The notes below the pieces were generated by a model. That model was not told where the DNA came from and searched no databases. It saw only the letters and a list, made by a program, of their open reading frames with translations. From NCBI GenBank assembly GCA_033764055.1, contig JANRJI010000136.1, positions 124,001 to 188,000 of the forward strand: DNA of 64,000 nucleotides, in the 5' to 3' direction. This document shows, piece by piece, positions 17,555 through 26,455 of this stretch (position 1 is its first letter; each line of letters opens with the position of its first letter). This DNA is from Ga0077555 sp033764055 (GTDB lineage: Bacteria; Pseudomonadota; Alphaproteobacteria; Rhizobiales; Hyphomicrobiaceae). The position numbers and the translations under genes were made by a program.

Positions 17555-18460
17555 ATGACCTCCGCGCTCACCGACCTGCGCTACCGGCTCGAGTATGGGC
17601 TGCTGCTGTTTCTCATCGCGATCGTGCGGCTGATGCCGCTCGATACCGCGGCCCATATCTCCGGCGCCGCCTGGGGCTGGATTGCGCCACGGCTGCGGCG
17701 CCACCAGCGCGCCCTCGACAACCTCGCCATCGCCTTTCCCGAGAAGACGGCCGCCGAGCGCGACGCGATCGCACGCGCCATGTGGGCCAACCTCGGCCGC
17801 GTCATGGCCGAGACCATGCAGATCGACCGGCTGATCCGCGATCCCACACGCATCCGCATCGCCAGCGAGCGTGTGTTCGGACGCTACAAGGACAAGCTCG
17901 GCCCGGCCATCGGCTGCTCGCTGCATATGGGCAACTGGGAGCTGGCGATCTGGCCGCTGGTCGTCGCCGGAGCCAATCCGGCAGCCGTCTATCGCACGGT
18001 CAAGAATCCTTACGTCGACGCCTATCTCCGCTGGCAGCGCCGTGACCTCTATCCCGGTGGCCTGCTCGGCAAGGGCAAGGTCGACGGCAGCCTGGAGGAA
18101 GGCCAGCGCACGGCGCGCCAGATCACCGACTTCGTGCGCAAGGGCGGCCGGCTGGGACTGGTCTGCGACCTCTATGACAAGAGCGGGATACCGGTTCCGT
18201 TTTTCGGCCGGGAGGCCAAGTCCGTCGCCATTCCGGCCATGATCGCGCGCCGGCTCGGCGCACGCATCTGGCTCGCCCGCTGCCTCCGGGTCGGCACCGC
18301 GAGCCGCTTCGAGATCGAGATCAAGGAGCTGAAGGTACCGCGCTCGGGCAATCCCGGCGAGGACGTCAAATCGATCACGGCTGCCATGCAGCGCGAGTTC
18401 GAGGCCTGGATCCGGGAAGCTCCGGAGCAGTGGATGTGGTCCAATCGCCGATGGTCGTGA
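17555..18460 (+). CDS. LpxL/HtrB-type lipid A acyltransferase, paralog 1
   Basis: A 301-residue membrane-bound acyltransferase. An N-terminal hydrophobic helix (residues 12-30) is followed by the catalytic HMGNWE motif, His124 and Glu129, of the HX4(D/E) type. The later YPGGLLGKG and WMW segments are typical of lipid A late acyltransferases. It would add a secondary acyl chain to lipid A on the inner leaflet. The ATG at 17555 is chosen to place the helix near the start; no strong ribosome binding site is visible and the frame is open to 17432. Its stop overlaps the next gene by 10 bases. Confidence 0.85.
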   Translation: MTSALTDLRYRLEYGLLLFLIAIVRLMPLDTAAHISGAAWGWIAPRLRRHQRALDNLAIAFPEKTAAERDAIARAMWANLGRVMAETMQIDRLIRDPTRIRIASERVFGRYKDKLGPAIGCSLHMGNWELAIWPLVVAGANPAAVYRTVKNPYVDAYLRWQRRDLYPGGLLGKGKVDGSLEEGQRTARQITDFVRKGGRLGLVCDLYDKSGIPVPFFGREAKSVAIPAMIARRLGARIWLARCLRVGTASRFEIEIKELKVPRSGNPGEDVKSITAAMQREFEAWIREAPEQWMWSNRRWS

Positions 18461-19416
18461 GCGTCGATGCGGCCGACGGCGGCCCAAGCCTCAAGGACCG
18501 GATCGAGCATGCGGGTCTGCGCCTCGCCCTTGCCGTGGCGCGCCGCCTCTCGATCGAGCAGCTCGCGTCGGCCGGCGCCATGCTCATGCGGACCGTGGGG
18601 CCGAGGCTGCGGCAGCACAAGCGGGCCCTCGCCAATCTCGCCATCGCCTTTCCCGACAAGTCAGACGCCGAGCGGCAAGCGATCGCCTGTGCCATGTGGG
18701 CCAACATGGGCCGCACCTATGCCGAGACCCTGGTGCTCGATCGGATCGTCGCCGAGCCCAGCCGCATCGCCTTCCCCGACCGGCAGGCCTGGACGGAGCG
18801 CGCCGCCGACGGGATGCCGATCGTCGGCTGCACGCTGCATCTCGGCAACTGGGAGGTCGCCACCCTGCCGTTGGCTGCCGTCGGGCGGCGCGCCACCGGT
18901 GTCTACAAGCCTCTCGACAACCCGCTGATCGACGCCTGGCTGGTGGCCACGCGAACGGCGCTTTATCCCGGCGGGCTGCTCGGCAAGGCAGACCGCGATG
19001 CCGGCGCACAAGGCCATCGCACCGCCCGACAGCTCATCGATCGGGCACGGTCGGGCGGGGCGCTCGGCTTCGTCTGCGATCACTTCGATCGCCGCGGCGA
19101 TCCGATCCCGTTCATGGGACGCACCGCCCGTTTCGCCACCATCCCGGCCATGATCGCCCGCCACGTCGGCGCCAGGCTGTGGCTCGGCCGCGCGCTGAGG
19201 CTTGGCGAATCCAGCCGCTTCCGCATCGAGCTGGTCGAGTTGGATCTCCCCCGCACCGGCGACAAGCGCGCAGACGGGATCGCGGCGACGACCGCCATTT
19301 TCGCCGTCTTCGAGCGATGGATCCGCGAGCACCCCGAGCAGTGGATGTGGTGGAACACGCGCTGGGTCGACAGCAAGGCTCCGGCAACGTCGCTGCCGAC
19401 ACAGGCCGCCGGCTGA
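18451..19416 (+). CDS. LpxL/HtrB-type lipid A acyltransferase, paralog 2
   Basis: A 321-residue protein clearly homologous to the preceding one. It has HLGNWE with His130 as catalytic base, YPGGLLGKAD, then WMWWNTRW near the C-terminus. The first membrane helix is weaker than in paralog 1. The ATG at 18451 overlaps the upstream stop (TGA at 18458-18460), implying translational coupling; a GTG at 18430 is an alternative start. Two adjacent late acyltransferases suggest they add different acyl chains to lipid A or to another envelope lipid. The neighbouring UbiH-like gene has no obvious functional tie. Confidence 0.85.
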   Translation: MVVSVDAADGGPSLKDRIEHAGLRLALAVARRLSIEQLASAGAMLMRTVGPRLRQHKRALANLAIAFPDKSDAERQAIACAMWANMGRTYAETLVLDRIVAEPSRIAFPDRQAWTERAADGMPIVGCTLHLGNWEVATLPLAAVGRRATGVYKPLDNPLIDAWLVATRTALYPGGLLGKADRDAGAQGHRTARQLIDRARSGGALGFVCDHFDRRGDPIPFMGRTARFATIPAMIARHVGARLWLGRALRLGESSRFRIELVELDLPRTGDKRADGIAATTAIFAVFERWIREHPEQWMWWNTRWVDSKAPATSLPTQAAG

Positions 19417-19432
19417 GCCGCCACCGTGGCCG

Positions 19433-20174
19433 TCAGATGTAGTGCAGGCCGCCGCTGAGCTGGATGGTCTGGCCGGTCATATAGGCATTGCCGAGCACCA
19501 TGAGCGTCGCCTGCGCCACCTCCTCGGGTCGCCCGAGCCGGCCGAGCGGAATGCGCGCACCAGCATCGACGCGCGCCGCTGGCATCATCTCGGTCTCGAT
19601 CAGCGACGGCGCCACGGCGTTGACGGTGATCCCGTCCTTGACGAGGCGCGCCGCGTAGCCGCGCGTCAGCCCTTCGAGCCCGGCCTTCGACGCGTTGTAG
19701 TGGAAGCCGATGGCGCCCGCGCCGCGTGCAGCGCCCGACGAGATGTTGACGATACGCCCCCACTGCCGGGCTCGCATGTGCGGCAGCACCGCCTGCGTGC
19801 ACAGGAACGCGGACTTCAAATTGACTGCAAGCGTCGCATCGAAGTCTGCCTCAGAGATGTCCGCGATCCCGCGGCGGAGTGCGATACCGGCGTTGTTGAT
19901 CAGCACGTCGACCGGTCCGAGAGCCGCGGTCGTCGCTGCGACCAGCCGCTCGACATCGGCCGCCCGGCTCACGTCCGCCTGCACCACCGTGGCCCGACGA
20001 CCCGAGGCGCGTACCTCCTCGGCCACGGCGTCGGCGTCCCGGACGCGCTCCCGGCAGTTCACCGCGACATCACCCCCCCGCTTCGGCGAGGGCCAGGGCT
20101 ATGGCCCTTCCGATGCCTCTCGATCCGCCGGTGACGAGACACACGCGGCCATTCAGGTCAGGCAGGATGCTCAT
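19433..20174 (-). pseudogene. SDR oxidoreductase (FabG-like) interrupted by a frameshift in a G7 run
   Basis: The first 34 residues are read from the ATG at 20174: MSILPDL, then the TGGSRGIGR cofactor motif, up to AEAGG. There a TGA at 20070-20072 ends the frame. The remaining about 209 residues (NNAG, NISSGAARG...YNASK catalytic block, C-terminal GGLHYI) continue in another frame to 19433. On the coding strand seven Gs lie at 20079-20073. Six would restore an uninterrupted 246-residue protein of standard SDR length. So this is either a sequencing or assembly error, a true null allele, or a slippage-controlled gene. Substrate unknown. It is divergent from the aldolase gene. Confidence 0.85.
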
Positions 20175-20342
20175 GGGGTGCTCCACGACGGGCGCGTCCA
20201 GGGCGCAGACTACAGCCTGCCCGCGCGCCGCGTCATGCCCAGGGTCTCGAATTGCGGCCTTTCGCACCTGCGTGCCCTTCTTTCGCAGCGCAACAAAGAC
20301 GGCTACAAGCCAGAGCGACAGTCTTTGGCCACTGGAACTGCC

Positions 20343-21407
20343 ATGAATCCCGCCCGCACGCCTTCCAAGTTCTACGCGCCCCTCGCGACGGGCGCCCCGG
20401 CCCCCTATCGCAGCCTGCCCGTGCGCCTGGAGCGCATGATCCACTTCGTGCCGCCGCACAACGACAAGATCCGTTCCCGTGTGCCGGAGCTGATCCGCCA
20501 GGTCGACGTCGTGCTCGGCAATCTCGAGGACGCCATCCCCGCCGACCAGAAAGAGAACGCGCGCAAGGGCTTCATCGCCATGGCGCGCGACAACGATTTC
20601 GGCGCGACCGGTCTGTGGACCCGCATCAACTGCCTGAACTCGCCCTGGGGGCTCGACGACATCCTGGAGGTCGTGCCGGCGGCGGGCCACAAGCTCGATG
20701 TGATGATGCTGCCCAAGGTCGAGGGGCCGTGGGACATCCACTATCTCGATCAGCTGCTGGCCCAGCTCGAGGCCAAGCACGAGATCCAGAAGCCGATCCT
20801 GATCCACGCGATTCTCGAGACGGCCGAGGGCGTGCGCAATGTCGAAGCGATCGCCGGCGCCTCGCCCCGGATGCACGGCATGAGCCTCGGTCCCGCGGAT
20901 CTCGCCGCTTCACGCGGCATGAAGACGACGCGCGTCGGCGGCGGCCATCCCGATTACGCCGTCATGGCCGACATGGCTCCAGGCGCAGATCCGAAGGCGC
21001 CGCGCACCCACTACCAGCAGGACCTCTGGCACTACACCGTGCAGAAGATGGTCGATGCCTGCCTGATGTACGGCTTGAAGCCGTTCTACGGCCCGTTCGG
21101 CGACTTCTCTGATCTCGCCGCCTGCGAATCCCAGTTCCGCAACGCTTTCCTGCAAGGCTGCCTCGGCGCCTGGTCGTTGCACCCGACGCAGATAGACATT
21201 GCCAAGCGCGTATTCTCGCCCGATCCGGCCGAGGTCAGGTTCGCAGCCAAGATCCTGGCTGCCATGCCCGACGGCACCGGCGCCGCCATCGTCGACGGCA
21301 AGTTCCAGGACGACGCCACCTGGAAGCAGGCCAAGGTGATTGTCGATCTCGCCCGGCTGGTGGCGAGCCGCGATCCGGAGATGGCGAAGGTGTACGGTCT
21401 CGGCTGA
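20343..21407 (+). CDS. HpcH/HpaI-family aldolase, malyl-CoA/beta-methylmalyl-CoA lyase-like
   Basis: A 354-residue TIM-barrel aldolase. Metal- and CoA-binding features of the CitE/malyl-CoA lyase branch are visible: NLEDAIPADQK near residue 61, MMLPKVEG near 122, ILETAEG, MSLGPADLAASRGMKTT near 181, and GPFGDFSD near 251. These resemble Rhodobacter L-malyl-CoA/beta-methylmalyl-CoA lyase more than citrate lyase beta. The likely reaction is reversible cleavage of a malyl-CoA-type thioester to an acyl-CoA and glyoxylate, using Mg2+. The frame extends upstream to 19710 as a shadow of the SDR; the ATG at 20343 is the first that gives a normal N-terminus. Confidence 0.88.
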   Translation: MNPARTPSKFYAPLATGAPAPYRSLPVRLERMIHFVPPHNDKIRSRVPELIRQVDVVLGNLEDAIPADQKENARKGFIAMARDNDFGATGLWTRINCLNSPWGLDDILEVVPAAGHKLDVMMLPKVEGPWDIHYLDQLLAQLEAKHEIQKPILIHAILETAEGVRNVEAIAGASPRMHGMSLGPADLAASRGMKTTRVGGGHPDYAVMADMAPGADPKAPRTHYQQDLWHYTVQKMVDACLMYGLKPFYGPFGDFSDLAACESQFRNAFLQGCLGAWSLHPTQIDIAKRVFSPDPAEVRFAAKILAAMPDGTGAAIVDGKFQDDATWKQAKVIVDLARLVASRDPEMAKVYGLG

Positions 21408-21510
21408 GCGGCCGGACCGGCGGCTCGAGCGACCCACGAGCCCCGACCCGGGTCCCGGACTAGACGAGAACCGGGACGCGCCGCGCGCAGATCCGGCCTT
21501 TGCACGCTGG

Positions 21511-21539
21511 GGCGGGAGGAGCGTCGCGGCCCTCCCGCC
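21511..21539. terminator. Hairpin between convergent aldolase and MFS genes
   Basis: Nine-base perfect arms (21511-21519 and 21531-21539) with an 11-base loop, placed between two genes that end toward each other. It has no clear U-tract on either side, but its position suits a shared bidirectional terminator. Confidence 0.5.
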
Positions 21540-21553
21540 ATCGTGGGGTTCTC

Positions 21554-22840
21554 TTACCCGCGCTGCGGCTCGGCGTCGCGCAGCAGCTTTGAATTCACGA
21601 GATACCAGATCAGCGCCAGCACCTCGAGCCCCAGCACGGCCCCGAAGGCAGCCTTGTAGCCCGCTGGATCATAGCCGCCACTCGCCGTCGGCGGATAGAG
21701 ATCGATCACCCATCCGACCGCGTACTGCACGAGGAAAGCCGTCCCGAACATCATGAAATTCGCGGCGGTATTGGAGCGGCCGGACCGGGCGGCGCCGAAA
21801 TAGCTGGCGAGCCACGGATAGGCCAGCACGGCCGTGTGTCCCGTCATGGTGAAGCCGGCCCACCAGACCACCGGCGGCACGAAAGACAGCCGATCGGCGA
21901 GGATGATACCGACCTGACACGCGAGGAAGATCAGCACGAAGCCGATATTGACGGTGAGCAGACTCCAGCCGCGCCGTACCAGGCGGTCGGCCACCACACC
22001 ACTCAGCAGCACGCCGACCAGGAACGAGACGCCCGTGAGGAGGAGCTGCTCGCCGACCGCCACCCGGTCGAGGCCCGCGACGTCCCGGAACCAGGGACCC
22101 GCCCACAATGTCTGCAGAGCGATATGAGCGCCAGCCGGAATCGCCAGCACAGGCACCAGAGCCAGGAAGACGCGGTCCGTGTAGATCCGTCCCACCTCGG
22201 CGAGCTGGGCCGACACCGGCGCCGGCGGCGCCGTGGCTGCGATGCCAGTCCGCTCCGGAACGCAGAGCAGGATCAGCGCCGCCACCGCCAGCGTCGCAGC
22301 CGCCAGCCACACGAAGGCCTGACGCCAACCGATGGCAACCACCGCCAGCGCCATCGGCGCCGACGACAGGATCACGCCCAGCGCACCCGCCGACATCACG
22401 CAGGCGTTGGCCAGCGCCCGGCGTGGCTCTGGCACCCAGATCACCACGGCCTTGAACGACGCCATGAGACCGCCCGCGAAGCCGATGCCGATGATGGCGC
22501 GCGCTATCGTCAGCATCGCCACATTGTGCGAGATGGCGAAGAGGAGGGCGCCCGTGGCGCCGGTGGCAACGAGCGCTGCCTGCACCCGCCGCGGGCCGAA
22601 ACGGTCGAGTAGAATGCCGAGCGGCAACTGGAAGAGAGCAAAAGCCAGCAGATAGGCCGAGGTCAGCAACCCGAGCTCGGACGCCGAGACCCCGATGTCA
22701 CGCACGAGCTCTGGCGCCACGACGGCATTCACCGCCCGATAGAGATACGAGAAGAAGTAGCCGAGCCCGAACGGCGCCAAGGCAGCCAAGATCAACCAGC
22801 GCGAAGGTGTATCGGTCTCCTGGGCGGTGAGGCGCTGCAC
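21554..22840 (-). CDS. MFS transporter
   Basis: A 428-residue permease with twelve predicted membrane helices. The loop between helices 2 and 3 (LLDRFGPRRV) is the classical MFS motif G/D-x-x-x-D-R-x-G-R-R-x. The first helix contains FGLGYFFSYLYRAVNAVV, a pattern seen in organic-anion/nitrate-type MFS carriers. The start is a GTG at 22840, since no ATG occurs until well inside the protein. It is convergent with the aldolase gene and divergent from the aldo/keto reductase gene. Substrate unknown; an organic acid related to the aldolase is only a guess. Confidence 0.9.
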   Translation of the reverse strand: MQRLTAQETDTPSRWLILAALAPFGLGYFFSYLYRAVNAVVAPELVRDIGVSASELGLLTSAYLLAFALFQLPLGILLDRFGPRRVQAALVATGATGALLFAISHNVAMLTIARAIIGIGFAGGLMASFKAVVIWVPEPRRALANACVMSAGALGVILSSAPMALAVVAIGWRQAFVWLAAATLAVAALILLCVPERTGIAATAPPAPVSAQLAEVGRIYTDRVFLALVPVLAIPAGAHIALQTLWAGPWFRDVAGLDRVAVGEQLLLTGVSFLVGVLLSGVVADRLVRRGWSLLTVNIGFVLIFLACQVGIILADRLSFVPPVVWWAGFTMTGHTAVLAYPWLASYFGAARSGRSNTAANFMMFGTAFLVQYAVGWVIDLYPPTASGGYDPAGYKAAFGAVLGLEVLALIWYLVNSKLLRDAEPQRG

Positions 22841-23076
22841 GGCCTGTCGGTCTCCGGGTCGGTTGCGGTGGCCGGCACCTTCGGTGCCCGATACCCGGGC
22901 GTCAATGCCCGAATCTCCCGCAACTCACGTGGCATCGGTTCTATCCGGTTGAGAAGTGCCCCGCGGGGCCTCGGGAGCCGAGGACCGACGGGCGTCGATG
23001 ACGGCGCTCTGCGCACCGTGTAAGGGAAGGTCTGGCCGACCTATAGCAGTCCACCGCCATCCGGGAGCCGCCGCCC

Positions 23077-24096
23077 ATGCCGACGATCCGCTATCGCGCC
23101 TTAGGAACGAGCGGGCTCAAGATTTCGGAGCTGTGCCTCGGCACGATGATGTTCGGCGGCCCGTGCCCGGAGGCCGACGCCCAACGCATGGCCGCCCATG
23201 CGGCGGATCACGGCGTCAACTTCATCGATACCGCCAACACCTACGAGAAGGGCCGTTCCGAGGAGGTCGTTGGCCGTGCCATCGCCGCCAGGCGGAGCCA
23301 TTGGGTGCTGGCCACAAAGCTCGCGCAGCCGATGGGGACCGGACCGAACGACCGCGGCCTCTCACGCCGCAACATGATCCAGGCGACCGAGGCCTCGCTG
23401 CGACGGCTCGGCACCGACTGGATCGACATCTCCTACATCCACCGCGTCGATCCGAGCGTACCGTGGACCGAGGTCGCACGTACCTTCGGCGACCTGATCC
23501 AATCGGGGAAGATCCGCTACTGGGGCCTGTCCAACGTCCGGGCCTGGCATATCCCGGTGATCGTCGGCGCCTGCCGGGAGGCCGGCGTGCCTCCGCCGGT
23601 CGTCCTGCAACCCTACTACAACATCATGACGCGGATGCCCGAGGTGGAGTTGCTCCCGGCCGCTCGTGCGTGCCAGCTCGGAGTTGCCATCTACAGCCCA
23701 CTCGCGCGCGGCATTCTCTCCGGCAAATATCAGCCGGGCAGCAACGCGCCTCCGGACACACGTGCGGGCCGCAACGACCGCCGAATGATGCAGACCGAGT
23801 GGCGTCCGGAGTCGCTCGCGATCGCACAGCGCCTGAAGGAGCATGCCGCGAGCAAGGGCCAGAGCCTCGTCGGGCTCGCCGTCGCCTGGGCGCTCAACAA
23901 CCAGGCAGTCACCGCGGTGATCGCCGGACCGCGCACCTTCGAGCAGTGGCAGAGCTACTGGGCGGCTCTCGACTACCCGTTCTCGAAGGAGGACGAGGCG
24001 CTGGTCGACAGCCTGGTGCCGCCAGGCCATCCCTCGACGCCCGGCTATACCGATCCGGAATACCCGGTCGAGGGGCGCTTTCCGCGCCTTGCCTGA
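23077..24096 (+). CDS. Aldo/keto reductase
   Basis: A 339-residue (alpha/beta)8-barrel NADPH-dependent oxidoreductase. The N-terminus MPTIRYRALGTSGLKISELCLGTM is typical, DTANTYEKGRSEEVVGRAI provides Asp and the catalytic Tyr near residue 56, ATKLAQ holds the catalytic Lys, and YIHRVDPSVPW holds the conserved His. The closest style is the YajO/AKR11-like group. It should reduce an aldehyde or ketone, physiological substrate unknown. GGGAGCC precedes the ATG at 23077. Confidence 0.92.
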   Translation: MPTIRYRALGTSGLKISELCLGTMMFGGPCPEADAQRMAAHAADHGVNFIDTANTYEKGRSEEVVGRAIAARRSHWVLATKLAQPMGTGPNDRGLSRRNMIQATEASLRRLGTDWIDISYIHRVDPSVPWTEVARTFGDLIQSGKIRYWGLSNVRAWHIPVIVGACREAGVPPPVVLQPYYNIMTRMPEVELLPAARACQLGVAIYSPLARGILSGKYQPGSNAPPDTRAGRNDRRMMQTEWRPESLAIAQRLKEHAASKGQSLVGLAVAWALNNQAVTAVIAGPRTFEQWQSYWAALDYPFSKEDEALVDSLVPPGHPSTPGYTDPEYPVEGRFPRLA

Positions 24097-24119
24097 GCTC
24101 CTGCGGCTCCCGTGCCGCG

Positions 24120-24479
24120 TCAATACAGCCGACCTCCGTCCGGCACTTTCTGCTCGGGACCGATCAGCACCACCTCGCCCGCCGCGTCAGGAAAGCCGAG
24201 CGTCAGCACCTCTGACATGAATTTGCCGATCTGGCGCGGCGGGAAGTTGATCACCGCCGCCACCTGCCGGCCGACCAGCGCATCCGCCGTGTAGTGCCGC
24301 GTGATCTGGGCGGAGCTCTTCTTCACCCCGATCTCGGCGCCGAAGTCGATCCTGAGCTTGTAGGCCGGCTTGCGGGCCTCTGGGAACGGCTCGACGGCGA
24401 CGATCGTGCCGACGCGGATATCGACAGCCGAGAATTGCTCGAACGTGATCTGCGTGGCCGGCCCCTTACCGACGGTCAT
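24120..24479 (-). CDS. csaA: CsaA-like tRNA-binding-domain protein
   Basis: A 119-residue protein consisting of one EMAP/tRNA-binding OB fold. Key stretches are FSAVDIRVGTIVAVEPFPEARKPAY, SSAQIT, and FPPRQIGKFMSEVLTLG, all as in CsaA and the C-terminal domain of methionyl-tRNA synthetase. In Bacillus, CsaA is a homodimeric export chaperone; in alphaproteobacteria the role is mostly assumed from homology. GAGGGGA lies upstream of the ATG at 24479. It is on the same strand as the regulator gene upstream, 83 bp away. Confidence 0.9.
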   Translation of the reverse strand: MTVGKGPATQITFEQFSAVDIRVGTIVAVEPFPEARKPAYKLRIDFGAEIGVKKSSAQITRHYTADALVGRQVAAVINFPPRQIGKFMSEVLTLGFPDAAGEVVLIGPEQKVPDGGRLY

Positions 24480-24562
24480 GCGAGTTCCCCTCAGTTTTCG
24501 TGTTCGTGCGAGCCCGTGCACCTGTCGCGCCTGACGGCGCGCCGCTTGGTCGAGTGTGACCG

Positions 24563-25255
24563 CTAGATGGGCGGCGGCGCCCCCGTCTCGTTCGGCGCGG
24601 ACCGCGCGGGGCCCCGTCGCGCCTCGTCCACCCGCGAGCGGATCGTGTCGGCCGCACCGAAGATCGCCCCCGCAATCCGTCCGAAGCCGGTCATGACATC
24701 CTCGGCCCGCCGCATCGTCCGCTCGCCGCGCCGCAAACGCCGGTCGAGCGCGGCCATGGTCCGGGCGAGACCTGGATCGCTGTCGTCGAGCCAGGTGCGA
24801 AAGACGGCGGCATAGACTGCGGCCAGACCAGCCGTGCGCATCGCGCCATCGAGACCGTCGGACCCGATCCCGGCGGCCTCGAGCATCCAGCGCTGCGAGG
24901 CGATCGCCTGCATCATCTGTCCTGGATCCGGAGCGCCGCTTTTCACGATCGAGCGAACGGCACCCTTCCACGGTTCGAGGACGTCGAAGCGGCTCATCAC
25001 CACCTCGAAGAGGGCATCCCGGGCGGCTTGGCCCTCGTCCCGGCGCGGGGCGCGCGCAAGCACCTCGTCGTCGACGAGGCGGATGAATTCCCGAACGATG
25101 TCCGCTTTCGAGGAGAAGTGCTTCTTCAGGCCGACGAGGGTCGAGCCGGCACGCTCTGCGATCTCGGCCAAAGTAACGTCCTGCCAGGGGCGCTCGGAGG
25201 CAAGCGCCAGCGCCGCCGAGATGTAGCGGCCATTCTCGGTGGTCAGGTCCAGCAT
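24563..25255 (-). CDS. TetR-family regulator with COQ9-like C-terminal region
   Basis: A 230-residue protein. Residues about 5-55 form a TetR helix-turn-helix (VTLAEIAERAGSTLVGLKKHF). The C-terminal half contains RTWLDDSDPGLARTMAALDRRLRRGE, strongly reminiscent of the lipid-binding end of COQ9, which itself has a TetR fold. It could be a transcriptional repressor or a COQ9-type protein. The HTH is well formed, which favours DNA binding. The start may be ATG 25255 (GGAG six bases before), 25261 or 25297. It lies upstream of csaA on the same strand. Confidence 0.8.
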   Translation of the reverse strand: MLDLTTENGRYISAALALASERPWQDVTLAEIAERAGSTLVGLKKHFSSKADIVREFIRLVDDEVLARAPRRDEGQAARDALFEVVMSRFDVLEPWKGAVRSIVKSGAPDPGQMMQAIASQRWMLEAAGIGSDGLDGAMRTAGLAAVYAAVFRTWLDDSDPGLARTMAALDRRLRRGERTMRRAEDVMTGFGRIAGAIFGAADTIRSRVDEARRGPARSAPNETGAPPPI

Positions 25256-25404
25256 GCGCATCTCCACGATGGGAGCGGCGAGGACCGCTCCAGGCATTTG
25301 TCGTCAAGATAGGTGCAGCCGGGGCACGGGCAAAGGCCCCTCCCCGAGCCGGCTGCGCAGGCGCCCGAATCCGCCCACGTAGCGCGGTCTCCCGGCGATG
25401 GCCG

Positions 25405-26259
25405 CTAGCGGACCTTGACGTAGGTCACGCCGTTGAGGACGAACGACTCCCGGCCACGATATGGGCTCGAGGGCGACAGATAGACGATGCCGTTGGACGA
25501 GCGGCGGGCCAATTGCGGCTGGACGGCGCGTTGCGGCTCGGGCCATCCCCAGCCATACCCGCTGGCTGTCGCCCGGCGCGGTTGCGATCGGCCGGCCTGC
25601 CGCACCGCTTCGCCCCGTGGAGCACGCCGCGCGACCTGAGCCACCGGTGGGGTGCCGAAAACCTCGATCCGCGTCGATTTGAGGCCGTGCTTGTGTACGA
25701 GTGAATAGAAGCGCGCGGCATTGGCCGGCGCCAGCCGTACGCAGCCGTGCGACGCGGGGTGGCCGAGCAGGCCGATGCTCTGCGTCGCGTGCACGGCAAC
25801 GCCGCCCGTGAAGAACACCGCATGCGGCATCGGCGCATTGTCGTACTTGCGCGAGTACCACATCCGCGCTGTCCATTGAGGACGGTACGTGCCGCGTGGC
25901 GTGGCGTAGCCCGCACGCCCAGACGAGATCGCCCACGAATGCTGCATCTGGCCGTCGTAGGTCACCTCGAGGCGCTGGGTCGACAGATTGATCCGGGCGA
26001 CGAGCGTCGTTGACGGCGCCGCCGGCCGGGGAGCGGCGGCAGCGGGCGTCTCGGACTTGGACGGAGCGGCAACCGCCGCCGAAGCTGCGGGAGACGCAAC
26101 GCTCTCGGCTGCAGCTGCAGCGGCCGCCGCCTCGGCCGGCGCCGATCGCGCGACGATCGTGGCCGCTACGGGCGGAGGCATGGACGGCGGCTCGGCTCTC
26201 AGGCAGGTCGTGGAGAATGCAACCGCTGGAATGGCGGCAAACAGTGACAAAGCCCTCAT
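25405..26259 (-). CDS. L,D-transpeptidase (YkuD domain)
   Basis: A 284-residue exported enzyme. It has a signal peptide or N-terminal anchor (residues 1-20), then an Ala/Pro-rich linker to about residue 82. The YkuD catalytic domain (85-200) carries His157 and the SHGCVRL motif with Cys173 as nucleophile. A basic, Arg/Gln-rich tail of about 80 residues follows. It would form 3-3 peptidoglycan cross-links or attach outer-membrane proteins to peptidoglycan. AGGAG precedes the ATG. It is divergent from the CoA-transferase gene. Confidence 0.92.
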   Translation of the reverse strand: MRALSLFAAIPAVAFSTTCLRAEPPSMPPPVAATIVARSAPAEAAAAAAAAESVASPAASAAVAAPSKSETPAAAAPRPAAPSTTLVARINLSTQRLEVTYDGQMQHSWAISSGRAGYATPRGTYRPQWTARMWYSRKYDNAPMPHAVFFTGGVAVHATQSIGLLGHPASHGCVRLAPANAARFYSLVHKHGLKSTRIEVFGTPPVAQVARRAPRGEAVRQAGRSQPRRATASGYGWGWPEPQRAVQPQLARRSSNGIVYLSPSSPYRGRESFVLNGVTYVKVR

Positions 26260-26455
26260 CGGAGGCTCCTACGCGAAACGGACAGGGAGGCCCTCTCTGT
26301 CTACCCGAGGAGTGCTGCGGCATGGTTAAGGGAGCCGCCTCGGCAAAGCCGTCCGGTGCGCCGTGAGCAGCCCCTGTGAGCAGCCCCTCATTTGCGGTGC
26401 CGGCAGGGGCCGTCTAGGCTCGTCCGCGACGATTGACGGGGACGGGAGCGAGCCC

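Noticed and set aside
19710..20342. In-frame upstream extension of the aldolase gene
   Set aside because: It runs antisense over the SDR and gives an N-terminus unlike any aldolase; the ATG at 20343 fits the family.
22841..23076. GGCACC/GGTGCC and CGGGC/GCCCG short hairpins in the MFS/aldo-keto reductase gap
   Set aside because: Arms of five to six bases are expected by chance at this GC content, and neither is placed like a terminator.
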